Assembly: GCA_900537185.1 (NCBI GenBank)
Contig: LS999827.1
Location: forward strand, 811,001-875,000
From: Cytophagales bacterium Alg240-R148
GTDB lineage: Bacteria > Bacteroidota > Bacteroidia > Cytophagales > Cyclobacteriaceae
Direction: 5' to 3'
DNA length: 64,000 nucleotides
How positions within the stretch are numbered: the stretch's first letter is position 1; each line of letters starts with the position of its first letter. Below are positions 52,473 through 61,704 of the stretch, piece by piece. The notes under the pieces are model-generated. The model ran no database searches. It worked only from the letters and a program-made list of their open reading frames with translations, and was not told the DNA's origin. Made by a program: the position numbers and the translations under genes.

Positions 52473-53468
52473 TTACTTCTTTATATATCCTTTAAAATCG
52501 TTGTGCTCTTTGGCATATAAATCTTCTTTAGAAAGCGATTTAAAATAATCGTAAGTGATTTTAAGCCCTTCCTCTCTAGAAACTTTTGGTTGCCAGTTCA
52601 ACAATTCTTTAGCCTTTGTAATGTTTGGTTGTCTCTGCTTGGGATCGTTCACAGGGAGCTCTTTGTAAATTACTTTCTGAGATGTACCCGTTAATTTGAT
52701 AATTTCCTCTGCAAAATCTCCAATGGTTATTTCGTCTGGATTGCCAATGTTAACAGGCATGTGGTAATCACTCATAAGCAAAGTGTAAATACCCTGTACC
52801 AAATCGTCGACATAACAAAATGAGCGCGTTTGAGACCCATCTCCAAAAACGGTTAGGTCTTCTCCCCTCAATGCCTGGCCAATAAAAGCAGGAAGTACCC
52901 TGCCGTCATTAAGCCGCATTCTTGGCCCATAGGTATTAAAAATTCGAACAATTCTAGTTTCTACACCATGGTAAGTGTGGTAGGCCATGGTAATTGCTTC
53001 TTGAAACCTTTTGGCCTCGTCGTACACACCACGTGGCCCTACTGGGTTTACATTCCCATAATACTCTTCTGGCTGTGGATGCACATGTGGGTCACCGTAT
53101 ACCTCAGAAGTAGAAGCGACTATTATTCTAGCATTTTTCGCCTTTGCCAACCCGAGTAGATTATGGGTGCCCAGCGACCCTACTTTAAGGGTCTGTATCG
53201 GTATTTTTAAGTAATCAATTGGGCTTGCAGGGGATGCAAAATGAAGGATGTAATCCAAATCATCCGAAACATGTACGTAATTGGACACATCATGGTTATA
53301 AAACACAAAATCCTTATTGGGAAACAAATGTTCTATGTTTCTAAGGTCGCCTGTTATCAGGTTATCCATTCCAATAATTTTGAACCCTTCCTTTATGAAG
53401 CGATCGCACAAATGCGAGCCTAAAAACCCTGCAGCTCCAGTTATTAATACCGTTTTTTTACTTGACAT
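52473..53468 (-). CDS. UDP-glucuronate decarboxylase
   Basis: Converts UDP-glucuronate to UDP-xylose. A 331-residue SDR enzyme with [41 protein letters not shown], the [10 protein letters not shown] block (YxxxK) and [21 protein letters not shown]. The ASPASP and [10 protein letters not shown] blocks are characteristic of Uxs. The start overlaps the ugd end by 11 bases, and Ugd makes its substrate. Confidence 0.92.
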   Translation of the reverse strand: MSSKKTVLITGAAGFLGSHLCDRFIKEGFKIIGMDNLITGDLRNIEHLFPNKDFVFYNHDVSNYVHVSDDLDYILHFASPASPIDYLKIPIQTLKVGSLGTHNLLGLAKAKNARIIVASTSEVYGDPHVHPQPEEYYGNVNPVGPRGVYDEAKRFQEAITMAYHTYHGVETRIVRIFNTYGPRMRLNDGRVLPAFIGQALRGEDLTVFGDGSQTRSFCYVDDLVQGIYTLLMSDYHMPVNIGNPDEITIGDFAEEIIKLTGTSQKVIYKELPVNDPKQRQPNITKAKELLNWQPKVSREEGLKITYDYFKSLSKEDLYAKEHNDFKGYIKK

Positions 53469-54768
53469 ATTTTCGTCCTATACTGTAATATTCATACCCA
53501 AGTTCTTCCAACTGTTCTACAGGGTATAAATTTCTACCATCAAATATAACTTTGTTTTTCAACCTATTAGACATCTCATCAAATTCAGGAGTTCTAAAAA
53601 CCGGCCATTCTGTCACAACCAACAAAGCATCCGCACCATCTAGTGCATCGTACTGGTTGTTACAATAATTGATTTTATCCCCCATAATTTCTTTGACATT
53701 TTCCATTGCCTCAGGGTCAAATACATTCACTTTTGCACCAGCTTCCAACAATGCTTCAATGTTGTACAAACTTGGAGCTTCTCTAATATCATCCGTATAA
53801 GGTTTGAATGCCAAACCCCATACCGCGATGGTTTTTCCTTTTAAATCATTGTTGAAGTATTCCTTAATTTTTGGAAACAACTTCATCTTTTGTTTTTGGT
53901 TAACGTCCATTACCGACTTTAAAATGCTGAAGTCATAATCAACATCTTGAGAGGATTTCGCTAGCGCTTGAACGTCTTTTGGGAAACAAGACCCTCCATA
54001 ACCTATACCAGCAAAAAGGAACCTTTTCCCAATCCTGCTATCGGTACCAACACCCTTTCTAACTGCGTCAACATCTGCTCCTAAAAGCTCACAAATGTTT
54101 GCAATCTCGTTCATAAATGTGATTTTGGTCGCTAAGAATGAATTCGCAGCATATTTAGTAAGTTCTGCCGACTTCTCATCCATAAACAATATAGGGTTCC
54201 CTTGTCTGACCAAAGGAGCGTACAATTGTTCCATTATTTTTTTTGCCTTGTCCGATTGCGTTCCAATAACCACTCTATCTGGTTTCATGAAATCATCTAC
54301 CGCAACTCCCTCTCTTAAAAACTCAGGGTTGGATACCACATCAAAATCAACCTTGGCATTTTTTGCAATAGCCGCCCGCACTTTATCCGCAGTTCCTACT
54401 GGTACGGTGCTTTTATCAATAACTACTGCGTAGTCTTCTAGTATAGGCCCAAGGTCGTTTGCTACTTTGAGAATGTACTGCAAATCTGCCGAACCATCTT
54501 CTCCTGGAGGTGTTGGCAATGCTAAAAAGATTATTTTAGCTCCTTTAATTCCAGCGGTAAGATCGGTTGTAAAGTCCAATCGGTTTTGTCTTACATTTCT
54601 GTCAAAAAGTAAATCCAAGCCTGGCTCATATATTGGCATAATGCCATTTTTAAGATTTTCGACTTTTTTTTCATCTATATCAATGCAGGTCACGTGATTT
54701 CCCGTTTCAGCAAAACAAGTTCCGGTTACTAGTCCAACATAACCAGTTCCAACTACGGCGATTTTCAT
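53458..54768 (-). CDS. ugd: UDP-glucose 6-dehydrogenase
   Basis: Oxidises UDP-glucose to UDP-glucuronate. A 436-residue NAD-dependent enzyme with [54 protein letters not shown], the catalytic-Cys block [16 protein letters not shown] and [16 protein letters not shown]. First gene of the second sugar-nucleotide cluster; uxs, galE, rfbB and rfbA follow on the same strand with small overlaps. Confidence 0.95.
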   Translation of the reverse strand: MKIAVVGTGYVGLVTGTCFAETGNHVTCIDIDEKKVENLKNGIMPIYEPGLDLLFDRNVRQNRLDFTTDLTAGIKGAKIIFLALPTPPGEDGSADLQYILKVANDLGPILEDYAVVIDKSTVPVGTADKVRAAIAKNAKVDFDVVSNPEFLREGVAVDDFMKPDRVVIGTQSDKAKKIMEQLYAPLVRQGNPILFMDEKSAELTKYAANSFLATKITFMNEIANICELLGADVDAVRKGVGTDSRIGKRFLFAGIGYGGSCFPKDVQALAKSSQDVDYDFSILKSVMDVNQKQKMKLFPKIKEYFNNDLKGKTIAVWGLAFKPYTDDIREAPSLYNIEALLEAGAKVNVFDPEAMENVKEIMGDKINYCNNQYDALDGADALLVVTEWPVFRTPEFDEMSNRLKNKVIFDGRNLYPVEQLEELGYEYYSIGRKYVK

Positions 54769-54809
54769 ATTGAGTAAAAGTTATATGTATGATTTGAGTA
54801 AAAACTTCA

Positions 54810-54817
54810 CAAAAATA
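54810..54817 (-). promoter_or_regulatory. Possible minus-7 element for the ugd cluster
   Basis: Minus-strand TATTTTTG (54817-54810), a full TAnnTTTG match, lies about 45 bases upstream of ugd. The only upstream TTG is 29 bases away, beyond usual spacing, so the promoter is only tentative. Confidence 0.3.
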
Positions 54818-54939
54818 GAATCTATTATTAAAAATACATGTAAAATCAAATTATTTTTTCCTTAATAATAAAAGATTAGATACTTTTTGCTCTGATACTC
54901 CCTAAATTTTAGAGAAGTATGGTTTTGATAAAAAAGTAA

Positions 54940-57927
54940 CTATTTATTGTCTTTTTTCTTCTTTTTCTTAAATAGGTTTTTTAACTGTTTCACTCCTGTA
55001 TTGATGGCATCACTGTTTTTAGTAGAATCCGATGACAATGAGTCCGATTTGCCTCCTCCTAAAAGGTCTCCAATTGCTTTTTCTGCCTCCGTACCTTTTA
55101 ATGCATCTTCGGCCAATTTAGTTGCCTGATCTTCAGCTTCCTCGGCAACCGCATCCTTTATTTGATTTTTTATAATTGAATCGTCTACAGTAATTTTTAA
55201 TTGATCGTAAGTGCCTTGCACCTTGATCGGCAAGCGAATGGTCTCTTCTTCAGAATGTTGGCTTACAAAACTATTAAAAGAAGCCCCCAATTCACTGGTT
55301 GGGATTTCCATCTTGAGGTCGTAATTCAAGTTGCCGTCCAACCCAGACGACCCAGTCACGTTGGTCTTATAATTCCCTATCACCAGATCAAAAGGATCTA
55401 CTTTAAGTTGTCCATTTTCTATGGTAGCTGACATCACAATATCTTTTATATCGGTGCTCGAACCAGCTCCAGATTTAGTAAAGCTTGTAATACCACTCAC
55501 CAATTTTGAGTTGTTTAAAGCCGCTTTTGCAATCTCTAGCAGCCCGGTGGCATTGACTGTTTTTAAATCGGGCATCATGTTTTGGTCTAAGTTTCCTGAT
55601 ACTTTAAAGTCGCTGGACACCTCTCCTACAATATTAGCTGCAATTGGCGCATATTTTTTGACCAACTCAAACGTGTTGAATGTCTCTAGTATAGAAACCT
55701 TATCCATTTTCATGTTAAAGGTGTACTTCGGGTCTTGAATGTCTTTGGTATTGTAGGTCCCATCTACGATGAAATTCCCTCCCAGCATATCAAACTGCAT
55801 GTGGCTCAAATCCGCAATACCATCTTTTACTACCAAACTGCCATGTGCATTGGTCATGGTATAATCCATTACATCCACTTTTTTTATTTGAGTTGTTGCA
55901 GTAAACAATATATTATTAGGTACTGGTATTACACCTTCAATAGTTTCTGAATCTATAGTTTCTGCCTCTATGGCAGTGGAAGCACTTGTTTCCTCTTCAA
56001 CCATAAATTCGTTGAGGTTTAAATAATTGCTATTAAGGTCAATAGTTCCTTTCAGTAGCTGGTTGTCTTTAAAAATATAAGCAATGTAGTTGCTGATGCT
56101 TCCAGTTATTAGCATATCGCTTTCTCCAACAGAACCATCAAAAGATTTTAACTGGATGTTTTGAGGTGTAAATGCCAAGTCCGTTCTTTTGATAACCACA
56201 TCGTAGGCCAAAGTACTGTCTTGGTATAGGAAATTTTTAAGCTGCAACGAACCAGAAGTTGATAACAAATCGTATTGTTCATTGGTTACATGTTGGTAAT
56301 TTCCTTTGGAATGTATATCTGCGTCAAGGAGGCCTTCCATAGTTATGCCCGGTGAAGGAAATATTTTTGTGATTTTTCCAATATCCAATCCACCTGTCAC
56401 ATTCAAGTTCCATTTGTAATTTTCAAGGTCTTCCAAAATAAGTTCGGCATCAAATGGTTTCTCATCCATAATCATATGAAATTTTGACACTTCAATGTGG
56501 GTGTCTTGAAGGTTCCCTTTTTGATTGGTGATTTTTGAAATCAAATGGATGGATTCCAGAGGAATTGGAAAATCACTGGATTTAACAAACCCATTTTTTA
56601 GTTCTATCCAAGCATTTGTATTGGGCATGGAACCGAGGGTGTCATAAGTCCCGTCCATTGCCACATCCACTGAAAACATGCCTTTTAATTCTACGCCGTC
56701 AATGGGAAACACTTGGCTCACTTCGTTAAGGTTTATTGCAGCCTTAACATCGGCGTCAACAAGTGCAGGATACAGTTTCTTTAAATGCATGGTAGCATCA
56801 ATTGGGTTCGATCCCAGCTCCAAATGAAACTGGTTTAAATTCACCTGGGTATTGTAGAGATTGCCATCTGTATTGGAAGTTTGTAAATCTATCTGCACGT
56901 TTTTCACAGCAGATGGTAAATCTGGATAATGGAATGCGCCATCCTTTACTTTTAAACCCAGCTTGAAACCTGGTATTTTGGACCCATCATATAAGTATTT
57001 TCCCTTGGAGTTGCCATCAAAGCTCAATGCCCCTGAAGCTTCCAAAGCGTTATAGTCATGTGTGTAAAATGCTGGAATCAGGGAGAGCAAACTTTTAAAA
57101 GAATTTTCGTTGGAGGCAAAGGTAAGGTCGGTTTCAATCCCTTCTTCCAATAATTTCAAAAAGCCGTCCAATGCCAGCTCAAAATCGTTGATGTTAAATT
57201 TATTTTCTTTAAAGGTATATTTAGTAAAATCTTCACTAATCCCAATTACCATGTCCAACCCCACGCGTTTATCGGATAAATAGGTGCTGCCTTCCATGGC
57301 GAAAAACACGTTCTTAATGGTTGTACTGGTTTCTAAGTCCATTTCAGTTAAAGAAAAATCACCTGAACCCGTGTGGTTCAGTCCATCAATTTTAGCCAAC
57401 ATTGCAGCTTGCCGATCGTCGTAAACTATAGTACCTTCGGTTATTTCCCAATGGTTAATTCCCAAATTAAGGTTGTCCGAACTTTCCTCTTCCGAAGAAG
57501 TTGCTACATTGGTAGAATCGCTTGGCATGGCAATATCATAATTGGCCTGCCCGGCTTCATTGATCTGTACCGAGATGGAAGGCTGGTGGATATAGATGCC
57601 TTCGATTTCCATTTGCTCTCCAAACAACAAACTCACTAAGTTAATCTCCACAGAAGCCCCTCCAAGCGAGGCCAGTGGATGCCCTTCAAAAGGCGCTCGA
57701 TTAATAACGGCAACGTTATTAATGCCCGCTGTAACATTTGGAAAGTTCTCAAAAAACGACAAATAAAAATCCTCTGCTTCGAAACGCACTTCCGCGTTCA
57801 CATTTGCAGCAATTTGTTCGTCTACCATGGCTTTGATGTCCTCCTTAAAAAAAACTGGAATAAGCACCATTAATAAAACCAGCAGCCCAATAAAACTTGC
57901 TAACCCGATCAGTATTTTCTTTTTCAT
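54940..57927 (-). CDS. AsmA-family protein
   Basis: A 995-residue envelope protein. An N-terminal helix (about 4-24) anchors it in the inner membrane; the periplasmic body is a long series of beta strands as in AsmA/TamB-like proteins, implicated in lipid transport between the membranes or in outer-membrane assembly. The N-terminal region has the AsmA-type AEDFYLSFFENFPNVTAGINNV and the body repeats of GxFxVDGxY-type. The C-terminus is Ser/Thr- and Lys-rich (FKKKKKKDNK). No neighbour is obviously linked; the ALDH gene ends 78 bases upstream. Confidence 0.88.
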   Translation of the reverse strand: MKKKILIGLASFIGLLVLLMVLIPVFFKEDIKAMVDEQIAANVNAEVRFEAEDFYLSFFENFPNVTAGINNVAVINRAPFEGHPLASLGGASVEINLVSLLFGEQMEIEGIYIHQPSISVQINEAGQANYDIAMPSDSTNVATSSEEESSDNLNLGINHWEITEGTIVYDDRQAAMLAKIDGLNHTGSGDFSLTEMDLETSTTIKNVFFAMEGSTYLSDKRVGLDMVIGISEDFTKYTFKENKFNINDFELALDGFLKLLEEGIETDLTFASNENSFKSLLSLIPAFYTHDYNALEASGALSFDGNSKGKYLYDGSKIPGFKLGLKVKDGAFHYPDLPSAVKNVQIDLQTSNTDGNLYNTQVNLNQFHLELGSNPIDATMHLKKLYPALVDADVKAAINLNEVSQVFPIDGVELKGMFSVDVAMDGTYDTLGSMPNTNAWIELKNGFVKSSDFPIPLESIHLISKITNQKGNLQDTHIEVSKFHMIMDEKPFDAELILEDLENYKWNLNVTGGLDIGKITKIFPSPGITMEGLLDADIHSKGNYQHVTNEQYDLLSTSGSLQLKNFLYQDSTLAYDVVIKRTDLAFTPQNIQLKSFDGSVGESDMLITGSISNYIAYIFKDNQLLKGTIDLNSNYLNLNEFMVEEETSASTAIEAETIDSETIEGVIPVPNNILFTATTQIKKVDVMDYTMTNAHGSLVVKDGIADLSHMQFDMLGGNFIVDGTYNTKDIQDPKYTFNMKMDKVSILETFNTFELVKKYAPIAANIVGEVSSDFKVSGNLDQNMMPDLKTVNATGLLEIAKAALNNSKLVSGITSFTKSGAGSSTDIKDIVMSATIENGQLKVDPFDLVIGNYKTNVTGSSGLDGNLNYDLKMEIPTSELGASFNSFVSQHSEEETIRLPIKVQGTYDQLKITVDDSIIKNQIKDAVAEEAEDQATKLAEDALKGTEAEKAIGDLLGGGKSDSLSSDSTKNSDAINTGVKQLKNLFKKKKKKDNK

Positions 57928-58004
57928 CTCAACCCGAATTGTTTGTATACAAAATTAACGATGATTGCATGGATTTCATTACGAATCCAATGAAATTATT
58001 CCTT

Positions 58005-59393
58005 TTAAAAAAACTTCATGAAAAATTTCAGAATGCGCCTTTTTGCAGGAGTGTATGGGGGATATAGCAGTGTTGTGCTTCCAAGAGAAAAATGCTGGGT
58101 TAACACAGATTTTTGATTGGAAAATGCCAAGAATCCAGCATGTCCATGTGCTTTTCCAATCCCGCTCTGGTTGACTCCGCCAAAAGGCAGTTCTGTATGC
58201 GCAAATTGGATTAATACATCGTTAACCACAGCCCCGCCTGCAGATACTTCTGTTAACAGTTTTTTTCTAGTTGATTTACTGTTCGAAAATACATACATGG
58301 ATAGAGGTTTGTCCTTTTCGTTCACAATTTCTATAGCCTCCGCCAAGTTTTTGTACGTTAAAATTGGCAACAGAGGTCCAAATATTTCCTGCGCCATCAT
58401 TGGTGCATCAATTGCCAATTCTTCGAAAATATGTGGGTATACAAACCGTTCTGTTTCAATAGATCCCTTTCCATAAAATGGCGCCGATTCGGCTTTTTTA
58501 TAGGATTCTAACCTTTCAAAATGCCCTTTGTTGACAATAGATGCAATGTCTTTGTTGGCTTTTCCTTTTTCTAAATCTGGATATATGGTATGGAGTGCAG
58601 CAATATAAAATTTTAGGAAATCCTCTTTAACTTTTTCTTCCACAAGAACATAATCTGGCGCAATGCAACTCTGCCCTCCATTTACCATCTTACCCCAAGC
58701 TATTTTTTTAGCAGCAGCTTTAAGGTTGGCGGTAGCATCTATAAAGACAGGGCTCTTGCCACCTAATTCTAAGGTAACAGAGGCAAGGTGTTCACTGGCC
58801 GCTTTCATAACTACTTTTCCTATGGCAGTACTCCCTGTAAAAAAAATATGGTTAAAAGGTAAGGTTAACAATTCTTGGGCTGCTTCTTTACCACCTTCTA
58901 CCACAGCCCCTATATTCTCAGGAAAAACAGCTTTTACCATTTTCACCAAAAGATTGGACACAGTCGGTGTGCATTCTGATGGTTTTAATATAAAAGTACA
59001 ACCAGCTGCAACCGCTGCAATGAGCGGGCCAACGGCCAAACTAAAAGGGTAATTCCAAGGAGAGATTATCAATGCACAACCTTTGGGTTCATATTGTATG
59101 TAGGCAGAAGTTCCGAGCATTTGTATGGGAGTATCCACCCTTTTTTTTCGCATCCACTTTTTGAGGTGTTTAATGGTGTGTTGCAACTCCATTTGAATCG
59201 GATAAATCTCCGTAACCGAAACTTCCATTAAGGGTTTGTTAAAATCTTTGTTAACCGCTTGTTCTATTTCATCCCCATTTTTGGCTATCCATTGCCCCAG
59301 TTTTTTTAACAGCTGTTTTCTTTCTTTAACAGTAGACTTTCTGAGTAGTAGGCTATTGACTTTTTGGTTCTGAAATAATGCTTTGATGGACAT
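58005..59393 (-). CDS. Aldehyde dehydrogenase, ALDH3-like
   Basis: NAD(P)-dependent oxidation of aldehydes to acids, probably medium- or long-chain. A 462-residue enzyme with the ISPWNYPFSLAVGPL motif, GSTAIGKVV, LELGGKSPVFID with the general-base Glu, and the catalytic Cys in NGGQSCIAPDY, plus EIFGPLLPI and ELPFGGVNQSG. The short C-terminal tail (KRRILKFFMKFF) is amphipathic and could bind membrane. Length fits the class 3 group (YwdH/AlkH-like). Confidence 0.93.
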   Translation of the reverse strand: MSIKALFQNQKVNSLLLRKSTVKERKQLLKKLGQWIAKNGDEIEQAVNKDFNKPLMEVSVTEIYPIQMELQHTIKHLKKWMRKKRVDTPIQMLGTSAYIQYEPKGCALIISPWNYPFSLAVGPLIAAVAAGCTFILKPSECTPTVSNLLVKMVKAVFPENIGAVVEGGKEAAQELLTLPFNHIFFTGSTAIGKVVMKAASEHLASVTLELGGKSPVFIDATANLKAAAKKIAWGKMVNGGQSCIAPDYVLVEEKVKEDFLKFYIAALHTIYPDLEKGKANKDIASIVNKGHFERLESYKKAESAPFYGKGSIETERFVYPHIFEELAIDAPMMAQEIFGPLLPILTYKNLAEAIEIVNEKDKPLSMYVFSNSKSTRKKLLTEVSAGGAVVNDVLIQFAHTELPFGGVNQSGIGKAHGHAGFLAFSNQKSVLTQHFSLGSTTLLYPPYTPAKRRILKFFMKFF

Positions 59394-59483
59394 GTTATAT
59401 GGCCTATTGGTACAAAATTAAATTAGGGAAAACTATCCATATATGCATATTTTTAATCTAGAATAAAAAAAATAGACATAAAA

Positions 59484-59508
59484 AAACCCCACAGAAATCT
59501 GCGGGGTT
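59484..59508 (-). terminator. Terminator after the outer-membrane protein gene
   Basis: On the minus strand AACCCCGCAGA and TCTGTGGGGTT form an eleven-base stem with one G-U pair and a four-base loop, followed by a run of T. It lies about 20 bases past the stop of the gene at 59528-60133. Confidence 0.75.
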
Positions 59509-59527
59509 CATTAGATAATCTTTTTAT

Positions 59528-60133
59528 TTAGTTGCTTCCTATTCCAATGTTCCAGCCAATATTGAACTGCCATACAGAATAAGTAGTTTCCAATTCAATT
59601 GGATCCCCTCCATCAAAAGAGATTGACTCTTTGTACTTACCTGGTAAATGGTAAGAAGTAGCGAACTGGAATGCACCCAACTGGATACCAACTTCAGGAG
59701 CAAAACCGAAAGTAGTCGCTTTAGGGAAAACCAAACCAATAGAACTGTTGTTAGCAGTAATTGTACCAGGTGTAATAGTGTACATTCCAGCCATCAAACC
59801 AATAAACGGACGTGTTCTACCTTCTCCGAAAGCATACTTCGCCTTAGCCAAAATACCACGAATAGCAGTTGCCTCAACATCTCCGCCATCAAAATCACCG
59901 ATTACAACAGCGTTGCCATTGTATTCTAAACCGGCAGAAAAATTTTCATTGATGTTGTACATACCATTTAGGTAGAAGTTGAATCCGAAACCATTTTCTT
60001 TCGTTCCATCAGCATCTTTACCAGCAGCAGAAGCACCACCAAATCCTAGACCGATGCTCATTTTTTTGTCCTGAGCTAATCCTGCAAAAGCAATCATCAT
60101 GCTTGCTGCAAATACTAAAACAATTTTTTTCAT
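59528..60133 (-). CDS. Outer-membrane beta-barrel protein
   Basis: A 201-residue exported protein. A signal peptide (MKKIVLVFAASMMIAFAGLAQ, cleavage after about residue 20) precedes alternating amphipathic strands (GFGFNFYLNGMYNINENFSAGLEYN, RPFIGLMAGMY, FAPEVGIQLGAFQFATSYH) and a C-terminus ending FNIGWNIGIGSN. This fits the 8-strand OMP_b-brl barrel family (PF13505). It has a full Bacteroidota promoter and a terminator, suggesting high expression. Confidence 0.88.
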   Translation of the reverse strand: MKKIVLVFAASMMIAFAGLAQDKKMSIGLGFGGASAAGKDADGTKENGFGFNFYLNGMYNINENFSAGLEYNGNAVVIGDFDGGDVEATAIRGILAKAKYAFGEGRTRPFIGLMAGMYTITPGTITANNSSIGLVFPKATTFGFAPEVGIQLGAFQFATSYHLPGKYKESISFDGGDPIELETTYSVWQFNIGWNIGIGSN

Positions 60134-60161
60134 AATTAATAATACTTGAGTTTATAATGTG

Positions 60162-60194
60162 CAAACTTATGTTTTATGGTTTACATTTCACAAA
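60162..60194 (-). promoter_or_regulatory. Promoter for the outer-membrane protein gene
   Basis: Minus strand: TTTG (60194-60191), 21-base spacer, TAAGTTTG (60169-60162), a full match to the Bacteroidota minus-33/minus-7 consensus. Transcription would begin near 60155, about 22 bases upstream of the ATG at 60133. This is the best promoter in the window. Confidence 0.65.
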
Positions 60195-60371
60195 TAGTAG
60201 GCCAAAAAATACATGATTGATATCAGTTTGTTGTTTACATTATAATTATCATAACAATTATCCCTATAAATATATAAACAATACAAATTAAAACTGGGTT
60301 TTGTACAAAAGACTTCAACTATATAACGTTTATTCACAAATGTTTGACCCAACCCATTCCTTTTTTAGGTT

Positions 60372-60998
60372 TTAAGCAATTTTATGTTCAAAAGCGTACA
60401 CAATGAGTTGGGTAGGGGATTTCAAGTTTAACTTCTTTAATATATTTTTTCTGTGGGAGTTAATCGTGTGGACCGATAGGAACAATTCATCCGCAATTTG
60501 GTGGGAGCTTTTTCCTGCTGCTATGAGTTGCACTATTTCTACTTCTCTTTTGGTTAAAGTACCCGTTGGTACTTGGTTGGATTCTACTTCTGCATGGATC
60601 ACTACTTCCAAAATTTTACCACATAAAAACTTTTTACCAGATTTTAAATGGGTCAATGCGCTTAAAATCTCGGGTTCTTCACAATGTTTCGTAAGAATGG
60701 ATTGTACCCCAGACTTCAACAAATTCTGAATTACCGGTTTTTCTAATAAGGCTGTTACCACCAAAAATTTGGTGAGTTTGGATTGCCCCATCCACTTTGC
60801 GACCGTTTTATTATCAGCAGATAAGAATCCGTCGTGTTCGATAATAGCTATATCGGGTTGGGCGCGATCCAGCTCTTTCTCAAATTGAGCCGCGTTGTCA
60901 GTTGACACGACGGCTTCAAAATTCCTATTCTTTTCTATGACAGAAACAAGACCATTTCTTATTAAATAAGTATCGGCTAATAGAACGACGGTAGACAC
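60372..60998 (-). CDS. LuxR/NarL-type regulator with degenerate receiver
   Basis: A 208-residue protein with an N-terminal receiver-like domain (1-125) and a LuxR helix-turn-helix (about 147-195; LTKREVEIVQLIAAGKSSHQIADELFLSVHTINSHRKN). The receiver keeps the conserved Thr (VTAL, about 81-84) and Lys (ILTKHC) but the usual acidic pair is reduced to LADT (single Asp), and the phospho-acceptor Asp is replaced by Glu at 54 (IIEHDG). Phosphorylation at the usual site is therefore not expected. No kinase gene is adjacent. The target is unknown. Confidence 0.87.
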   Translation of the reverse strand: MSTVVLLADTYLIRNGLVSVIEKNRNFEAVVSTDNAAQFEKELDRAQPDIAIIEHDGFLSADNKTVAKWMGQSKLTKFLVVTALLEKPVIQNLLKSGVQSILTKHCEEPEILSALTHLKSGKKFLCGKILEVVIHAEVESNQVPTGTLTKREVEIVQLIAAGKSSHQIADELFLSVHTINSHRKNILKKLNLKSPTQLIVYAFEHKIA

Positions 60999-61036
60999 TT
61001 CAGTTTATATTTATTTAGACTGGTTAAAAATAAATA

Positions 61037-61070
61037 CAATATTAGTCATTTTTCGCCATTCCTGTCCCAA
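61037..61070 (-). promoter_or_regulatory. Promoter candidate for the LuxR-type regulator
   Basis: Minus strand: TTG (61070-61068), 23-base spacer, TAATATTG (61044-61037), the same minus-7 variant as at 4619 and 13487. About 39 bases upstream of the ATG at 60998. Confidence 0.35.
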
Positions 61071-61206
61071 ATTGATTAATTCTTTTTCCTATTGCTCTAA
61101 TAAATTGATAATCAGGTGCTCTAATTATTGTCTTGAGAAGTTTCAAATGGGTTTTGCTTTCAATTGGTAATTTTTTTAGTTAAATTATTTATCTTTTTTT
61201 ATTATT

Positions 61207-61224
61207 TAGTATGCATGCATACTA
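61207..61224. promoter_or_regulatory. 18-base palindrome, probable MarR operator
   Basis: TAGTATGCATGCATACTA is perfectly self-complementary over 18 bases and ends 35 bases before the marR ATG. Size, symmetry and position fit a MarR-dimer operator. A TATATTTA (61233-61240) just downstream could be a minus-7 element, in which case the palindrome covers the minus-33 zone. Confidence 0.65.
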
Positions 61225-61259
61225 TTTTTTTATATATTTACAGTCCCTGAAAAATTAAT

Positions 61260-61703
61260 ATGAAAAGAGAAGAGACAATCGATCACAACATCAAAGCTTC
61301 ATGGCACGCCATAAGTAGGATGTACAACCAGCAAGCCCAAAAGTACGACATCACTACCTCCATTGGCTTCGTTTTGATTAACATCAATACAGAGGAAGGT
61401 ACACGGGCAACTAAGATTGCACCTCTTATGGGCTTGGAAGCGCGAAGTCTCACAAGAATGTTAAAAACCATGGAAGAAAAAGGTCTCATCTACCGATCAC
61501 CAGATCCAGATGACAAACGATCTGTTCGCATATTTTTAACAGAAATTGGCAAAGAAAAAAAAGAGGTTTCTATCAAAACCGTACTGACTTTTAATGAAGC
61601 GGTTTACAAAAACATTTCTCAAGAAAAACTCAACACATTCTTTGAAGTAATTACCGAGGTAAATAAAATTATCGACAACCAGAATATATATCCTAAAAAA
61701 TAA
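61260..61703 (+). CDS. MarR family transcriptional regulator
   Basis: A 147-residue winged-helix regulator. The core has ITTSIGFVLININ, the recognition region MGLEARSLTRMLKTMEEKGLIYRSPDPDDKRSVRIFLTEIG with the typical DxR wing (PDDKRS), and flanking dimerisation helices. It opens a fatty-acid degradation operon: the FadN-type gene starts two bases after its stop. It probably represses this operon and responds to acyl-CoA; that is inferred from context. Confidence 0.92.
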   Translation: MKREETIDHNIKASWHAISRMYNQQAQKYDITTSIGFVLININTEEGTRATKIAPLMGLEARSLTRMLKTMEEKGLIYRSPDPDDKRSVRIFLTEIGKEKKEVSIKTVLTFNEAVYKNISQEKLNTFFEVITEVNKIIDNQNIYPKK

Positions 61704-61704
61704 T

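Noticed and set aside
57973-57996. ATTTCATT...AATGAAAT inverted repeat between the ALDH and AsmA genes
   Set aside because: Eight-base AT-rich arms without a T run; expected by chance in such DNA, so not called as a feature.
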